Of a stretch of 64,000 nt of DNA, positions 38,694 through 50,451 are shown piece by piece. The DNA comes from Rutidosis leptorrhynchoides. Taxonomy: Eukaryota > Streptophyta > Magnoliopsida > Asterales > Asteraceae. The stretch is taken from assembly GCF_046630445.1 (NCBI RefSeq), contig NC_092340.1, positions 17,772,001 through 17,836,000 on the forward strand. The letters are read 5' to 3'. Each line of letters begins with the position of its first letter. Position 1 is the stretch's first letter. The notes under the pieces were generated by a model that saw only the letters and a list, made by a program, of their open reading frames with translations, ran no database searches and had not been told where the DNA came from. A program made the position numbers and the translations under genes.

Positions 38694-40080
38694 ATTATTA
38701 TTATTATTATTAGTATTACTATTATTGCAAATATATATATTTTTAAAAAAATACATACAACTATAATACATAATTACATAATACTATATGTTATCACTAA
38801 AATGATATTAATTAAACTATATATAAATTATATTAATTAATATATATTTTTGTCAAATAAACCTTAAAATAAGTTCTTATTACTAATGAAGGATAGATAT
38901 TATAATTACAAATAAATTATTAAACTACCTTAAATATATTATATTAATATTAATAAAAGAATCAATGAAGCGTATAAATCACATCACTCATAATATATAA
39001 ATTGTTCGATTACCATAATATGTGTTAATATATATACATGATATAGGTTCGTGAATTCGAGGCCAATCCTGCATTGTTCAGTATCGTGGTATGCATATTT
39101 TTTTTACAAAATATCGTATTGTGAGTTCATTTGATTTCCTTTTACTCTTTACATTTTTGGAACTGAGAATACATGCGCTACTTTTACAACTGCTTTATTA
39201 AATGCTTTTGAAATACATTTTTGAACTGCGAATACATGAAATGCTTTTATAAATGTTTGATGAGATAGACACAAGCAAAACATTCCTCGAATGAATTATG
39301 TGGACATGATAATTGCCACCATTGAATTATGTGGACGTGATAATTGCCACAATTGATATGAATATTTTTCCCCTGATTATTATTGCTTGGTAACCTAAGA
39401 ATTAGAGAACATCACTAATTTTGAGAATTAGTACACGCCTAATTGACGCGAATCCTAAAGGTAGCTACCGAGTTTAACACCCCCACCCAAAATGTTCACT
39501 ATACGGAAGGGCTAGTGGGCGTGGTGTTTAGTACTTCGAAGTTTATATGATTATTATACAGACGAGATGTTCTGTTTTGGGGATATTATTATGCGCATTA
39601 TATGTTAAGGTCGGTTACCAAGCCAAGCAATGAATGAAAAGTGAATGTTATGTATCGAGAGAATGATTTTATACACAGGTTATGTGTATGTTATTTTTGT
39701 GCACAAGATATGTGTACGGTTACTAAGATTTATGAAAGATGATTTCGTACACGAGAAAGGTGTACTGTATTTAAAAGATATAGCATGTACATTACAGGTG
39801 GGTAAAGGATCCGGGCCCATTTGTACCATGCAGGATTTAAATCTTGTGGTCTATTAAAATGATGAATTTTATTGTTTTATGATAAACCTATGAACTCACC
39901 AACCTTTTGGTTGACACTTTAAAGCATATTTATTCTCAGGTACGAAAGAAATCTTCCGCTGTGCATTTGCTCATTCTAAAGATATTACATGGAGTCGTTC
40001 ATGGCATATAGAGGTCAGAACCTCGCAATGGGACCATCTGATGAAGACTTCGTCCAGGTGGATTAGGACGGGTCACTACA
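35514..40080 (+). mobile_element. Solo Ty3-C LTR (4.6 kb), TSD ACCAG
   Basis: Starts TGTGACGACCCGG and ends GGACGGGTCACTACA, the forward version of the Ty3-C LTR ends. ACCAG is duplicated at 35509-35513 and 40081-40085. It contains ATT microsatellite DNA (about 38637-38712) and GATGAT-rich DNA (about 38140-38370). No internal region remains. Confidence 0.9.
38510..38610 (+). repeat. tRNA-like (SINE-like) segment in Ty3-C solo LTR
   Basis: An A-box-like ATGGTCAAAGATG (38521-38533) and a B-box GTTCAAACCC (38559-38568) have tRNA-like spacing. Ends and TSD are not clear. It could be a SINE remnant or a tRNA-like part of the LTR. Confidence 0.35.
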
Positions 40081-40463
40081 ACCAGTGGCCAAGTCTTATT
40101 TCCAACGAAGAAAAAATCTGTGAAAGTGAGTTATAGTCCCATTTTTTACTATCTAATATTTTTGGGATGAGAATACATGCAGTTTTATAAATATTTTACA
40201 AAATAGACACAAGTACTTGAAACTATATTCTATGTTGGATTATGAATACCGAATATCTCCCTTTTTAGCTTGGTAGCCTAAAAATTAGGGAACAATACCC
40301 CTAATTGACGCGAATCTTAAAGATATATCTATGGGCCTAACAAACCCCATCCGAGGTACGGATGCTTTAGGACTTCAATTTTTATACAGACGAGAGGATT
40401 CTATTATACAGACGAGAGGATTCTGTTTTGGGGATATTCTATATGAATCTTGTTAATGTCGGT

Positions 40464-41549
40464 TGTGATGACCCGGAAATTTCTGATCAAATTTAAACTT
40501 AATCTTTAAGGTTTCCGACACGATAAGCAAAGTCTATGAAGTTGAATCTCAAAATTTTGAACTATTCAATTACCCTTCGATTGTTCTCAACGATTCGCGA
40601 ACAATTATATGTAAATAGATACATATACTATAACTTGAAAACGTAACAAAGTGTTAAGTAAATGATACTGTGCATTAAACTTATTGGTTTGATTATCTCA
40701 TTGATATATTTAACTACGGAGTTAAAAGATTATGCCAAACGATTGAATTAAAAGATATTTATTGAGTCCCTTAAGGATTATAATATTATTATGAGTCTCT
40801 GTTGTGAGGTCCACGTTGATTTGGGAAATCGTTCATTTTAACGATATTCGAAATAAATGTTAAAGTATTTGTTTAAATAACGTAATTTGAACACATACAA
40901 TAATAAGGAATATTAACTGTTGGAATTAGATATATGAATAACTTGCGATATGTATTTTAAAACGTGTTTATTAATATTGAAAATATATATTTAACAATAC
41001 GATAAAATATAATATTAACTTGGTTGTAAAACGTTTTGATTTAAAACTATATATACTTTGATAACGAGAAGATGATTTATAGAAGTAAATGACCAAAACA
41101 CCTAAGTGAATAAGTTACAATTCTAGTGATATAGTTTATTGATAATTTAAGTCTATATTTTGGAAAAAGTACGAGTCACGAAACGTAAAGTACAATTTTC
41201 TCGGCGTACGAAGGGACATTCGAAAAATCGGAACCGGGAAATAAGTCGCGTGATGACGTACGACTTATCGGAACAAAAATTACAAATCAACTATGCACGA
41301 GAATATAATATAATATATAATTAATTAATTTAAATTATATATATTATATTAATATTTAAATATGCCGACAAGCTACACGATAAAACGAATCTGAGCTGGA
41401 AAAAGGGGCCATGCGATCGCATGGCCATTGTGCCTCAGACCCATGCGATCGCATGGAAGGCAGGGACAGGCCAAGTGCTATAAATTTGAACGATTTCTGT
41501 TTTGTGATTCATTCTTCACTTCTATCTATCTCGTACTCCCTCTATATTA

Positions 41550-41610
<61 letters not shown>

Positions 41611-43355
41611 GATTAATATTATTATTATTAATCTTATTATTATTATTAGTATTTTTAGATATCGTTATTATTAGTATTATACATAAAATACTACGACGAG
41701 GTTATAAACGTGTCACTTTCAAAATGGTTTTTCAAGCGGGATAGAGCTAAGGAAATTATGGGTTATAGCTAAGGAAATTATGGGTTATAGCTATGGAGGT
41801 TATGGGTATGGTTTGAGGGTTTTGCTCGTAAGTCAAACTAGTGTTTATCATATCTGTTGCATCTACATACTTTCCTGCAATATTGAATCACAATATTGAT
41901 ACGTGAGAATTTATATCTTATCTTTTATATATTAATTGTGTATCTATGTCTAGTGCTCGAGTATATATATTTATACATGCTTGTATGCTAAATTTTGTCG
42001 TTAAACAGTTTACAATGAATCACGAATTAAATACATATATTACTGGTAAAATGTATATGATATACATGTTTTTGGAAAGCTGGCGAAAAATCAATAACTT
42101 TTCATTTAGAAATCGCGTAATTTCGATGAACGAATTAAAAGATATGGTCAACTGAATTATAATTGACGTTAATTGGAATTGCTTTTGAATCCGCAATTAA
42201 TATTTAAACAACTTTTTTGTAAGATTGATAAATGAGATTTTTGTATATTACCAACCGAGTAAATGAATCCTTAAATAAGGTACGTCTCGTTTTGTTGAAC
42301 TATTGTCAAAATTGACTTTTTGAAACGACTTTGGATAACTTTTGTATGTCGATCTCGAGCATTAGGATTGTGTTACACTATGACCTGACCTAGCTTGATA
42401 TACATTTATTGACCAACATATGTTCTCTAGGTTGAGATCTACGGTTATTTGGTATTCCGAGTTTCGGTCACATTTCGGTGAACGACTTTATGTGCTGCTA
42501 AGGCGAGTTTCATTTGCTCCCTTTTTAATTGCTTTTGCAATCTATATTTTGGGCTGAGAATACATGCAATTTATTTTAAACGCAATGGATACAAGTACAT
42601 ACTAAATTCTACACTGAGTTTAAACCGAAATCCCTTAGCTTTGGTAACTAGTAACTGCCAGTTATAAGAACTGGTAGGCGCGAGTAGTAGTATATGGATC
42701 CATAGGGCTTGATATCCCCGTCCGAGCTAGAGCACTAGCCTTTTAACGGACGTATGCTATTTGAGAAGCGTACACGTTGGTTTGCGTGTATTGTACATGT
42801 TGGTTGCATGTATGTTAAAACAGGGGTATTTATTATAACGTTAAAGCTTAGTTACCAGGGTGCTCAATTTTGTAGAATATTTTGATAAATGTTTCTGGAT
42901 GAAACAACTGAAATCTTGTGATCCACCTTTATGTACAGATTATGAAAAACATTAAAACTATGAACTCACCAACCTTTATGTTGACACTTGTTAGCATGTT
43001 TATTCTCAGGTTTCCTAGAAGTCTTCCGCTGTTTGCTTATATGTTAGACAAGCTATGTGCATGGAGTCTTACATGGCATATTTTTCAAGGAAACGTTGCA
43101 TTCACCAAATCATCACCATGTATCTTATTTTGACTGTATTGTCAACGGAAGTACTATTGTAAACTATTATTTACGGTGATTGTCTATATGTAGAAATCAT
43201 CAGATGTCGAAAACCTTTGATTTAAATATTCATTTATGGTGTGCCTTTTCAAAAGAATGCAATGTTTACAAAACGTATCATATAGAGGTCAAATACCTCG
43301 CAATGAAATCGATGAATGACTTATTCGTCCATATGGATTTGGAGCGATCGTCACA
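40464..43355 (+). mobile_element. Ty3-B 5' LTR (2.9 kb)
   Basis: TGTGATGACCCGG to GAGCGATCGTCACA. It contains the twin palindromes and TATA box (41407-41485), an ATT microsatellite (about 41546-41608) and the cross-family block at 42963-43032. A related solo copy is at 11818-14505. Confidence 0.93.
41407..41485 (+). promoter_or_regulatory. Twin GCGATCGC palindromes and TATA box of Ty3-B
   Basis: GGCCATGCGATCGCATGGCC (41407-41426) and CCATGCGATCGCATGG (41441-41456) have centres 32 bp apart. TATAAAT follows at 41479-41485, 22 bp downstream. Each palindrome has CATGC/GCATG arms, which resemble RY half-sites bound by B3-domain factors (inference). The module is absent from the 3' LTR because of its deletion. 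Confidence 0.72.
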
Positions 43356-43357
43356 GT

Positions 43358-43369
43358 TGGTATCAGAGC
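43358..43369 (+). other. Ty3-B primer-binding site
   Basis: TGGTATCAGAGC, complementary to initiator-Met tRNA, 2 bp after the 5' LTR end. Confidence 0.92.
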
Positions 43370-43418
43370 GTTGGTCCTAGCGAATCAGGTCTTGCATGAG
43401 TGTGTCTAACTGATAGTG

Positions 43419-43456
43419 GTTAGGATGCATTAGTAAGTCTGGACTTCGACCGTGTC
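43419..43456 (+). promoter_or_regulatory. Conserved leader box, Ty3-B copy
   Basis: GTTAGGATGCATTAGT then TCTGGACTTCGACCGTGTC; nearly the same as the boxes of Ty3-A and Ty3-C. It is about 50 nt after the primer-binding site. Confidence 0.6.
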
Positions 43457-43740
43457 TGCATGTTAAAAGTTTTGCTTATCATTTCTTGTCGGAAATTACA
43501 TGCTTATCATTCTTAAGTCTGGACACGTTTTCCTGCATTTATTGCATAAATAATGTATAGGCAAAAATTCATATCTTAGCGTATCTGTTACTGTAAACTT
43601 TTCTTGACATCTTCCGAAAATTCCTCCGTGATTTATGAAATTTTGGTATTATATATACATATGTAAATTATGTATTGAAGAGTACCAATCTAAATTCTAT
43701 AATCTATTTCATATCAAAAATATCTCTCTAATTATACAAG

Positions 43741-44298
43741 ATGGATCCCGTATCTAGTTCAAATTCCTTAAACTCCGAGAGCTATTCCGATATGGATATT
43801 CACCTGAACTCCGAAGACAGTGTAACTGGAATGGATCAACCAATCAGCCATCACCTATTCTGGATGAATTGGGGATGGATTCGTAGCTTACTTAATCATT
43901 GGAGACAAGAAGAAGGCGATCCCTTCCATCCACCACATTACCCTCTTGGCGAAGAACCTGAAGCACTTACCGACGAACCTGTTCGAGACACCATTTTCTC
44001 TCTCATCTCCAGAGTATCTCATCATGATTATATACTCTCTCAAATTCTGGATCTTATTCATCCGCTCGTCTGAATCAACAATCATCCCTGTGTAATAGAA
44101 GAAGTCAACGAGCTTCGCGCTCGGGTAGTGGCTTTGGAGAATATGGTGCAAAGGTTACAAGCACCAGCAGCATCACCGGCATCAACAATACCACCGACAA
44201 CAACACCAACAGTACCATTACCACCACCAACAACAACCGCATCGCAAACCTCAACTTCACAATCTGTTCCACGAGCATCAATGTCATATTCACCGTAG
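43741..44298 (+). pseudogene. Ty3-B upstream ORF (acidic N-terminus, coiled coil, Pro/Thr tail)
   Basis: ATG 43741 opens a frame of 185 codons with one internal TGA (44071-44073). Residues 1-45 are Ser/Asp-rich with SYSDMDIHL. The middle has WRQEEGDPFHPP, EPVRDTIFSLISR and SQILDLIHPLV. After the stop comes a heptad-like segment, EEVNELRARVVALENMVQRL, then a Pro/Thr-rich tail. It is homologous to the Ty3-C ORF at 23990. It is the only coding potential in this element. It could be a reduced gag or an accessory protein; there is no zinc knuckle. I do not recognise the family. Confidence 0.6.
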
Positions 44299-47065
44299 TT
44301 ACCAAGAAATACCAGCAACAATAACCGATGAAGTATTAACTCATTTCCCCTGAAGAAATTTTATGTATATTTAATATATATGAATTTTGAAATCAAAATA
44401 AATCTTTTCGTACTAAGCTATTACGTGTGAATCTTAACTGGTAGGTACTACTCGGCTAGTTCATATTACTAATATGCAATGATGTACATCCTTCCTTAAC
44501 AACTTAACCATTGTTAACTACAATCTCTGTTTCAACTTAATGAATTCCATTTCATAATAAACCAAGTGTATTATTCAATTACATAATTGATTTTACATTT
44601 TCATTTTCGATGTACTCGAAACTTTCCAGAAAACATCATCTGTGCCTTGTAAGGTTCACAAAAAAATTCCACGAGCATCAACATCCTTCACCAAGGAATA
44701 TCAATAAGAATAAATAATGAAGTATTGATTTCATTAGTGAAATACTCCGCGAAGATTAGGTAATCTCTAATGTTTTGGAGATTATTCATTTCTAATTCAA
44801 GCCAAAAATCAAATGAGCTTAATATGATATTAACTCTTTAAATCTGTATTACATCTGAAGAAAATATACATACAGATATTTTCATAAAGACTGTAATGAA
44901 AATTCTTTGTACAAAGTATTAATTGTGAAATTTTTTTTTTACGGGTAGGTAATACCCGGGAAATATTTAAGTTTGCAATTAATATGTTACACTGTACATT
45001 CTTCAACTTTGATTCAAAAATTATTAACAATACTCACAACGATATACAATCATTTTCATACAAATTCAATTACATATTCTGATATTGACGAATCAGAAAC
45101 CAAGTCATAACTCTGAACCGGTGACATCATTCTTAGATCTCTACATCTTTCAAAGCTATACTTTGACTTCAAAACTGTGCAAGATCCTTTAATGTTGTTA
45201 ATACCAAAAATAATCTTGCAATTCTTTTCAAGATATCAATTTTCATCACACTTCCAACCAGTCAACTTCAACTTTTCAGATTAACTTTATTGTAACCTTG
45301 ACATATACGTTCTTATTACTGGGGAACCTTTCATGTTCCACCACATTAGCAGTAAATTTACCAACAACTTCATTTATCCTTGATGTTTCGAAAAATCATT
45401 ATACTCATAGAAACCCTATCATGTACTCATCCACATCTTGTAACAATAATTTCCATACCATCTACCGGGAATTAGCAATCAGTATTTTGAATCTCGCAGC
45501 AATTCTACGCCAACAGTTATATATATACATATAATGTCTATCTCCTAGACTTACTTACTTCGAATGTGAAGTTTCTGAAAAACACCCCAAACTGTGAAAC
45601 TAGTCCTCCAAATTTTGGAAAAATGCTAATGAAGCAGCAAAAACTATAAACGACCTTAACAGTCAAAAGTTGGATGATAAAGAGTAGTGTGTTGGAAAAG
45701 CACAGAAAAAGAGAAGGTTTGGAACTGGAAAACGGATTGAGCAAACTATGAAGAAGGTTGTGGACAAATCACAAATACTAAACGTGCCTTCAAAGAATCC
45801 AAATGATTCAGTGTCTGCTGAAGTCATTAACGAATACCTTACTCCTGACTCTAAACCTTCACAGATAAATCTTCTTCACCATCTGTTGATATTAGAAATT
45901 CTAAGATATTATCATATCTTTCATTATAAATATCTTCGATATTTCTGAAGATATCTTCATAACTATCATTGTCCGAGATTATTTATCTCTTCACGCTATC
46001 TGTGTTATATCATAAAAGAAACTGTTTTAGTTTCTAGATTCTGAAAAATTCGAATTTAAAATACGAATGTTTTTGAAGTAGTGTTTGGGAACTGAAGAAT
46101 GAGTTAGTATAATATAATGACACCTGATCAACGTGATTATATTACAGTAAGTCATGCTGAGTTTCTAATAGAACGTGATAAAGGTTCACAGATCATACTC
46201 TCATCATGAACCATGTTACATAACTCTTTCATTCTATATAATCTCTAAAAATATCAAGAAAATATTTTTCTTGATGATTCGGTCTTTTCCGTGAATTCTG
46301 ATAATTTGACAAATCAAGATCGTGCTATTACCATTTCTTTCTTAGAACATTAGTTATGTTCATCTGAAACTTCATACCTATGAATTCTGGACCATTATCC
46401 GCTTGACTTAAGGTCGGGAAGAGAAAACGAAAGCATGAAGCTCCGAAATATAATGGAGAATATAAAGCCCGATAACAACCCCAAAATTACAAACTGTGTA
46501 TATCAATGCGTATTGCAATATAAAGACACGGGAGAATGAAAAACACTATAACCCCAAGGTAATAGTAGAAGAAAATAACTTCCTCTGGTGGCAGATGAAA
46601 AAGAAGAATGAAGGATACGATAGCCAGGAAAATATCAAGAATCAGAACTGAATTAAGCATTTTCACAATTTATTGGGATGTATGAAATAAGAAAGAAGAT
46701 TATAGGAGTGGTGAAAATAAATGAAAAGGAAGAGGTCAATTTATAGCGAAATATCAGATATAGCAATCGAGGCAGATTACGCATTTAATCAAAGAAAATC
46801 CTAATTTCCGAAAATTCCGAAGAATCAAATCTTATATAGATTATGAAGATTTTCTATTTCTTAAATTCCGGAAATCAATCGTTAATACGTCAAAAGTTAA
46901 GATGAATCTCTATTCCCTCATTTCACTTTATTACGATAACTTCTCTCATACGCTTCGGGTAATTAGATTTTTTTATCCATATTATTCAACAGTAATAAAA
47001 ATTCTATTTATCAACTCATATTCGTCATGAAAACATTTTTATTGTTATCCATGACAACCTCACTC
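44299..47065 (+). other. Ty3-B internal non-coding region
   Basis: No retrotransposon enzyme or other gene is recognisable. Boxes related to GGTAGGTACTACCCG occur at about 44437-44457 and 44940-44959. About 46600-46800 is homologous to Ty3-C internal DNA (about 20600-20780, inverted). Small open frames here look random. Confidence 0.6.
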
Positions 47066-47101
47066 AAATTTCGGGACGAAATTTCTTAAACGGGGAGGTA
47101 C
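47066..47101 (+). promoter_or_regulatory. Ty3-B polypurine-tract region with palindrome
   Basis: AAATTTCGGGACGAAATTT (47066-47084), then CTTAAACGGGGAGGTACTG into the 3' LTR. Same design as Ty3-A and Ty3-C. Confidence 0.78.
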
Positions 47102-47985
47102 TGTGATGACCCGGAAATTTCTGACCAAATTTAAACTTAATCTTTAACGTCTCTGACACGATAAGCAAAGTCTATGAAGTTGAATCTCAAAATTTTAAAT
47201 TATTCAATTACCCTTCGATTGTTCTCAACGATTCGCGAACAATTATATGTAAATAGATACATATACTATACCTTGAAAACGTAACAAAGTGTTATAAGAA
47301 CTGGTGGGCGCGAGTAGTAGTATATAGATCCATAGGGCTTGATATCCCCGTCCGAGCTAGAGCACTAGCCTTTTAACGGACGTATGCTATTTGAGAAGCG
47401 TGCACATTGGTTTGCGTGTATTGTACATGTTGATTGCATGTATGTTAAAACATGGGTACTTATTATAACGTTAAAGCTTAGTTACCAGGGTGCTCAATTT
47501 TGTAGAATATTTTGATAAACGTTTCTGGATGAAACAACTGAAATCTTGTGATCCACCTTTATGTACAGATTATGCAAAACATTAAAAATATGAACTCACC
47601 AACCTTTGTGTTGACACTTGTTAGCATGTTTATTCTCAGGTTCCCTAGAAGTCTTCCGCTGTTTGCTTATATGTTAGACAAGCTATGTGCATGGAGTCTT
47701 ACATGGCATATTTTTCAAGGAAATGTTGCATTCACCAAATCATCACCATGTATCTTATTTTGACTGTATTGTCAACGGAAGTACTATTGTAAACTATTAT
47801 TTACGGTGATTGTCTATATGTAGAAATCATCAGATGTCGAAAACCTTTGATTTAAATATTCATTTATAGTGTGCCTTTTCAAAAGAATGCAATGTTTACA
47901 AAACGTGTCATATAGAGGTCAAATACCTCGCAATAAAATCGATAAATGACGTGTTCGTCCATATGAATTTGGAGCGATCGTCACA
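47102..47985 (+). mobile_element. Ty3-B 3' LTR with 2,008-bp internal deletion
   Basis: 884 bp. It matches the first about 190 bp and the last about 690 bp of the 5' LTR. The junction falls in GTTA, which is present at both ends of the missing part (40653-40656 and 42661-42664 in the 5' LTR). Promoter palindromes and TATA box are lost. Confidence 0.92.
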
Positions 47986-48512
47986 TCGGTTACCAGGTGT
48001 TCATCATATGAATGATTTTACCTTAATGCAGACGAAAGGATTCTGCTTGAGGATTATGTTTATAAAATGAAATTTTGTGGTCTATTATTATTACAATTTG
48101 ATATATATAGATTAAACCTATAACTCACCAACATTTTATTGACGTTTTAAGCATGTTTATTCTCAGATGATTATTAAGAGCTTCCGCTGTTGCATGCTAA
48201 ATTAAGGACAAGAATTGGAGTCAGCATGCTTGTATAATATTGTTTAAAAACTGCATTCGAAGACTTAAGTTATTGTGTAATATTATTGTAAACCATTATG
48301 TAATGGTCGAGTGAAAACGCTATATTTTAGATTATCATTATTTGATAATCTTCGTAATGTTTTAAACCTTTATCGATAAAAAAAAAGGTTATGGTTTATT
48401 TTAAAAACGAATGCAGTCTTTGAAAAACGTCTCATATAGAGGTCAAAACCTCGCAACGAAACCAATTAATATGAAACATTTATAACTGATATGAACGGGA
48501 CATTTCATATAG

Positions 48513-49141
48513 TAGTCCTATTGATCGTGAAATGGTTCTATTATCCACTGGTACATAGGATGTATGTACTTGTGGGGACAACTGCATCAGAGAGCATGCT
48601 CTCCTCTTTGGTAGTTATTTGCAGGAACACCCCAATTTGGTTTGGCACCACTATTTGTTTAAACAAATAGAATGTTGTGTTCCCTAGGCATTGACAAAGT
48701 ATAGCACATGTCTGTACATGCGTTAAACTTCTGCATTCCCACGTGGTCTTGTAAGGTCACTTGTCAGCCGCCGACGCGTGTCCTTTCCTGTTCAACTTTG
48801 TCTTTGACTTCTGTTGAATAGTACAATTGATGTAGACCACTCAGGAAACCACCATGCTTGTAATGGAGCATAGCTGTCTTGTGTTGTATGCTGCTTACCA
48901 GGTTTACTAGTTCTTTTTATGCTGAGTCACTTGATATTCTTGAATTGCTGAGTACTCATCCTGTGCTGATTCGAAGAATACACTCTACCTTGTGCTGGTA
49001 GACTAGGCAGCATACTGAACACTTGACACAGCAATATTTGCTGTCTATAAACAAACTTGTGCTAGTTGCACATAACATTTTAGTGCAAATAAATTACAGT
49101 TTTGTCATAATTAAATCCTTAATTATTTTGGGGACTCAACA
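48513..49141 (-). mobile_element. Copia 5' LTR, part 2
   Basis: Continuation of the LTR begun at 8387, ending GGGGACTCAACA (TGTTGAGTCCCC on the minus strand). It follows the right TATAG of Ty3-A directly. The flank ATAGG after 49141 would be the element's TSD, but the other end is outside the window. Confidence 0.83.
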
Positions 49142-50451
49142 ATAGGTTTGTCTAAGTCTAAAATTAAGTTTATGAATAAGTTTAAACTTGATTTAACTTG
49201 ATGTCTTGCAACATGCTCAATTGTTATTACTTGCTTAAATTGTCAAGACATCATTAATACACTTAATTAATTGCAAACAAGTTCAAATTTGAATACTAGC
49301 ATGCTTTGTGGTTAAAGTGGGTTTGTGTCATCAATGACATGTTGACCAACCAATAGATATTTAGCAAATGTGTTAATTACAAATAAAGGATTATGACAAA
49401 ACTGATATTGCCTTAAATGATTATCATGAGTTGTATCCAAGAATGTTAGACTTTCCACTTTGAGCATGATAAGTCACTATCAATGCAATACATCTAAGGT
49501 AAATGGACATTTAATGCATATTGTACTTGTATAGGATGTTGGGTATCTTTTGCAGGTGTTAAATGAAGTAAAGTGTCCAAAGAGTGATGTCCAAAACTGA
49601 TTCAAACGGCTATATAATGGATACATATTTTGGACTGGACTACGTGCGTTCAACCCACGGTCGACCGTGGTCCAAGCTGCAGTGACGGCTGACTTGTTTA
49701 TCTCTCCATATAAATAGCAAGACTTGGAGAACTTTGAAGACTTGGACCTCTTGCATGCTACAACTCAAAATCATCAGAGAATCACAAGAACATAACACTT
49801 CTACATATGTTTGTGATTAGCAAGAGAAGTTTTATAATCTCATAGATTATAAAAGGGGTGTTTGTAAACTTACTTTCAAATTCTTATCTTTGTAAGTTTG
49901 CATAGTGTTGTAATAATCCTTAGAATTATCTTAGGATTGGCATAACTAGAAAATGGTGAGTCTTTGTACTTTGTAATTAGAAGTATATACTAGCTTAGCT
50001 ATCTTCTTCCTTAAAGGGAATTAGGGAGTTGATTAATCTCATTAGAAATTAATATTTGTCCAAGGTGAAGACAAGTTGATCTAAGATGGAGGTAATCTTT
50101 CAAAGGGATGGAAGGATTAGGTTTATTATCTAAGGATAAGTACAAGGCTTGTAAATCAGATCTCCACCGGATTTGGAGAAAAGTGCTTAGTGAAGCAAAA
50201 ATTCCGATTAGTGAATCGAGGAGTGGATTAAGGTGGATTAGTTAACATCCACCCGATCCACTATAAATCCTCGTGTTTATGTTCTTTACTTTACATTCCG
50301 CACTATTACAAACATAAACACACCACACAATGGTTTGAGTTGATTAATGTGATCAAGTATTGTTCAAATCTTATTAATCATCGAAAAAGCTTTAAAAGTC
50401 GTATTAAGTAACTATTCAACCCCCCCCCCCCCCCCCGCTCTCTAGTTACTT
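49142..50451 (+). mobile_element. Probable Copia LTR or LTR-like DNA
   Basis: There is no gene. A perfect palindrome CCACGGTCGACCGTGG (49655-49670) lies 38 bp upstream of TATAAAT (49709-49715). The right part ends with a pyrimidine stretch (17 C, 50420-50436) and TCTCTAGTTACTTACA, like the 3' ends of many plant Copia LTRs. The left boundary and TSD were not found. Confidence 0.4.
49655..49715 (+). promoter_or_regulatory. 16-bp palindrome upstream of TATA box
   Basis: CCACGGTCGACCGTGG is perfectly self-complementary and lies 38 bp before TATAAAT. Likely part of an LTR promoter (inference). Confidence 0.45.

Larger units (their letters stand above)
40464..47985 (+). mobile_element. Ty3-B: complete pol-less Ty3 element, TSD TCGGT
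   Basis: 5' LTR 40464-43355, primer-binding site, leader box, one ORF, non-coding DNA, polypurine region and a shortened 3' LTR (47102-47985). TCGGT is duplicated at 40459-40463 and 47986-47990, inside the Ty3-A 3' LTR. The internal 3.7 kb has no recognisable protease, RT, RNase H or integrase. It must rely on enzymes supplied in trans, probably from a Ty3-A-like element (inference). Confidence 0.93.

Noticed and set aside
41407-41456. GCGATCGC resembles the cyanobacterial HIP1 repeat, suggesting contamination or plastid transfer
   Set aside because: The octamer lies within a longer palindrome at fixed places in plant LTRs with plant target duplications; nothing else in the window looks cyanobacterial.
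49142-49146. ATAGG as TSD of the Copia element
   Set aside because: The other end of the Copia element lies outside the window, so it cannot be verified.
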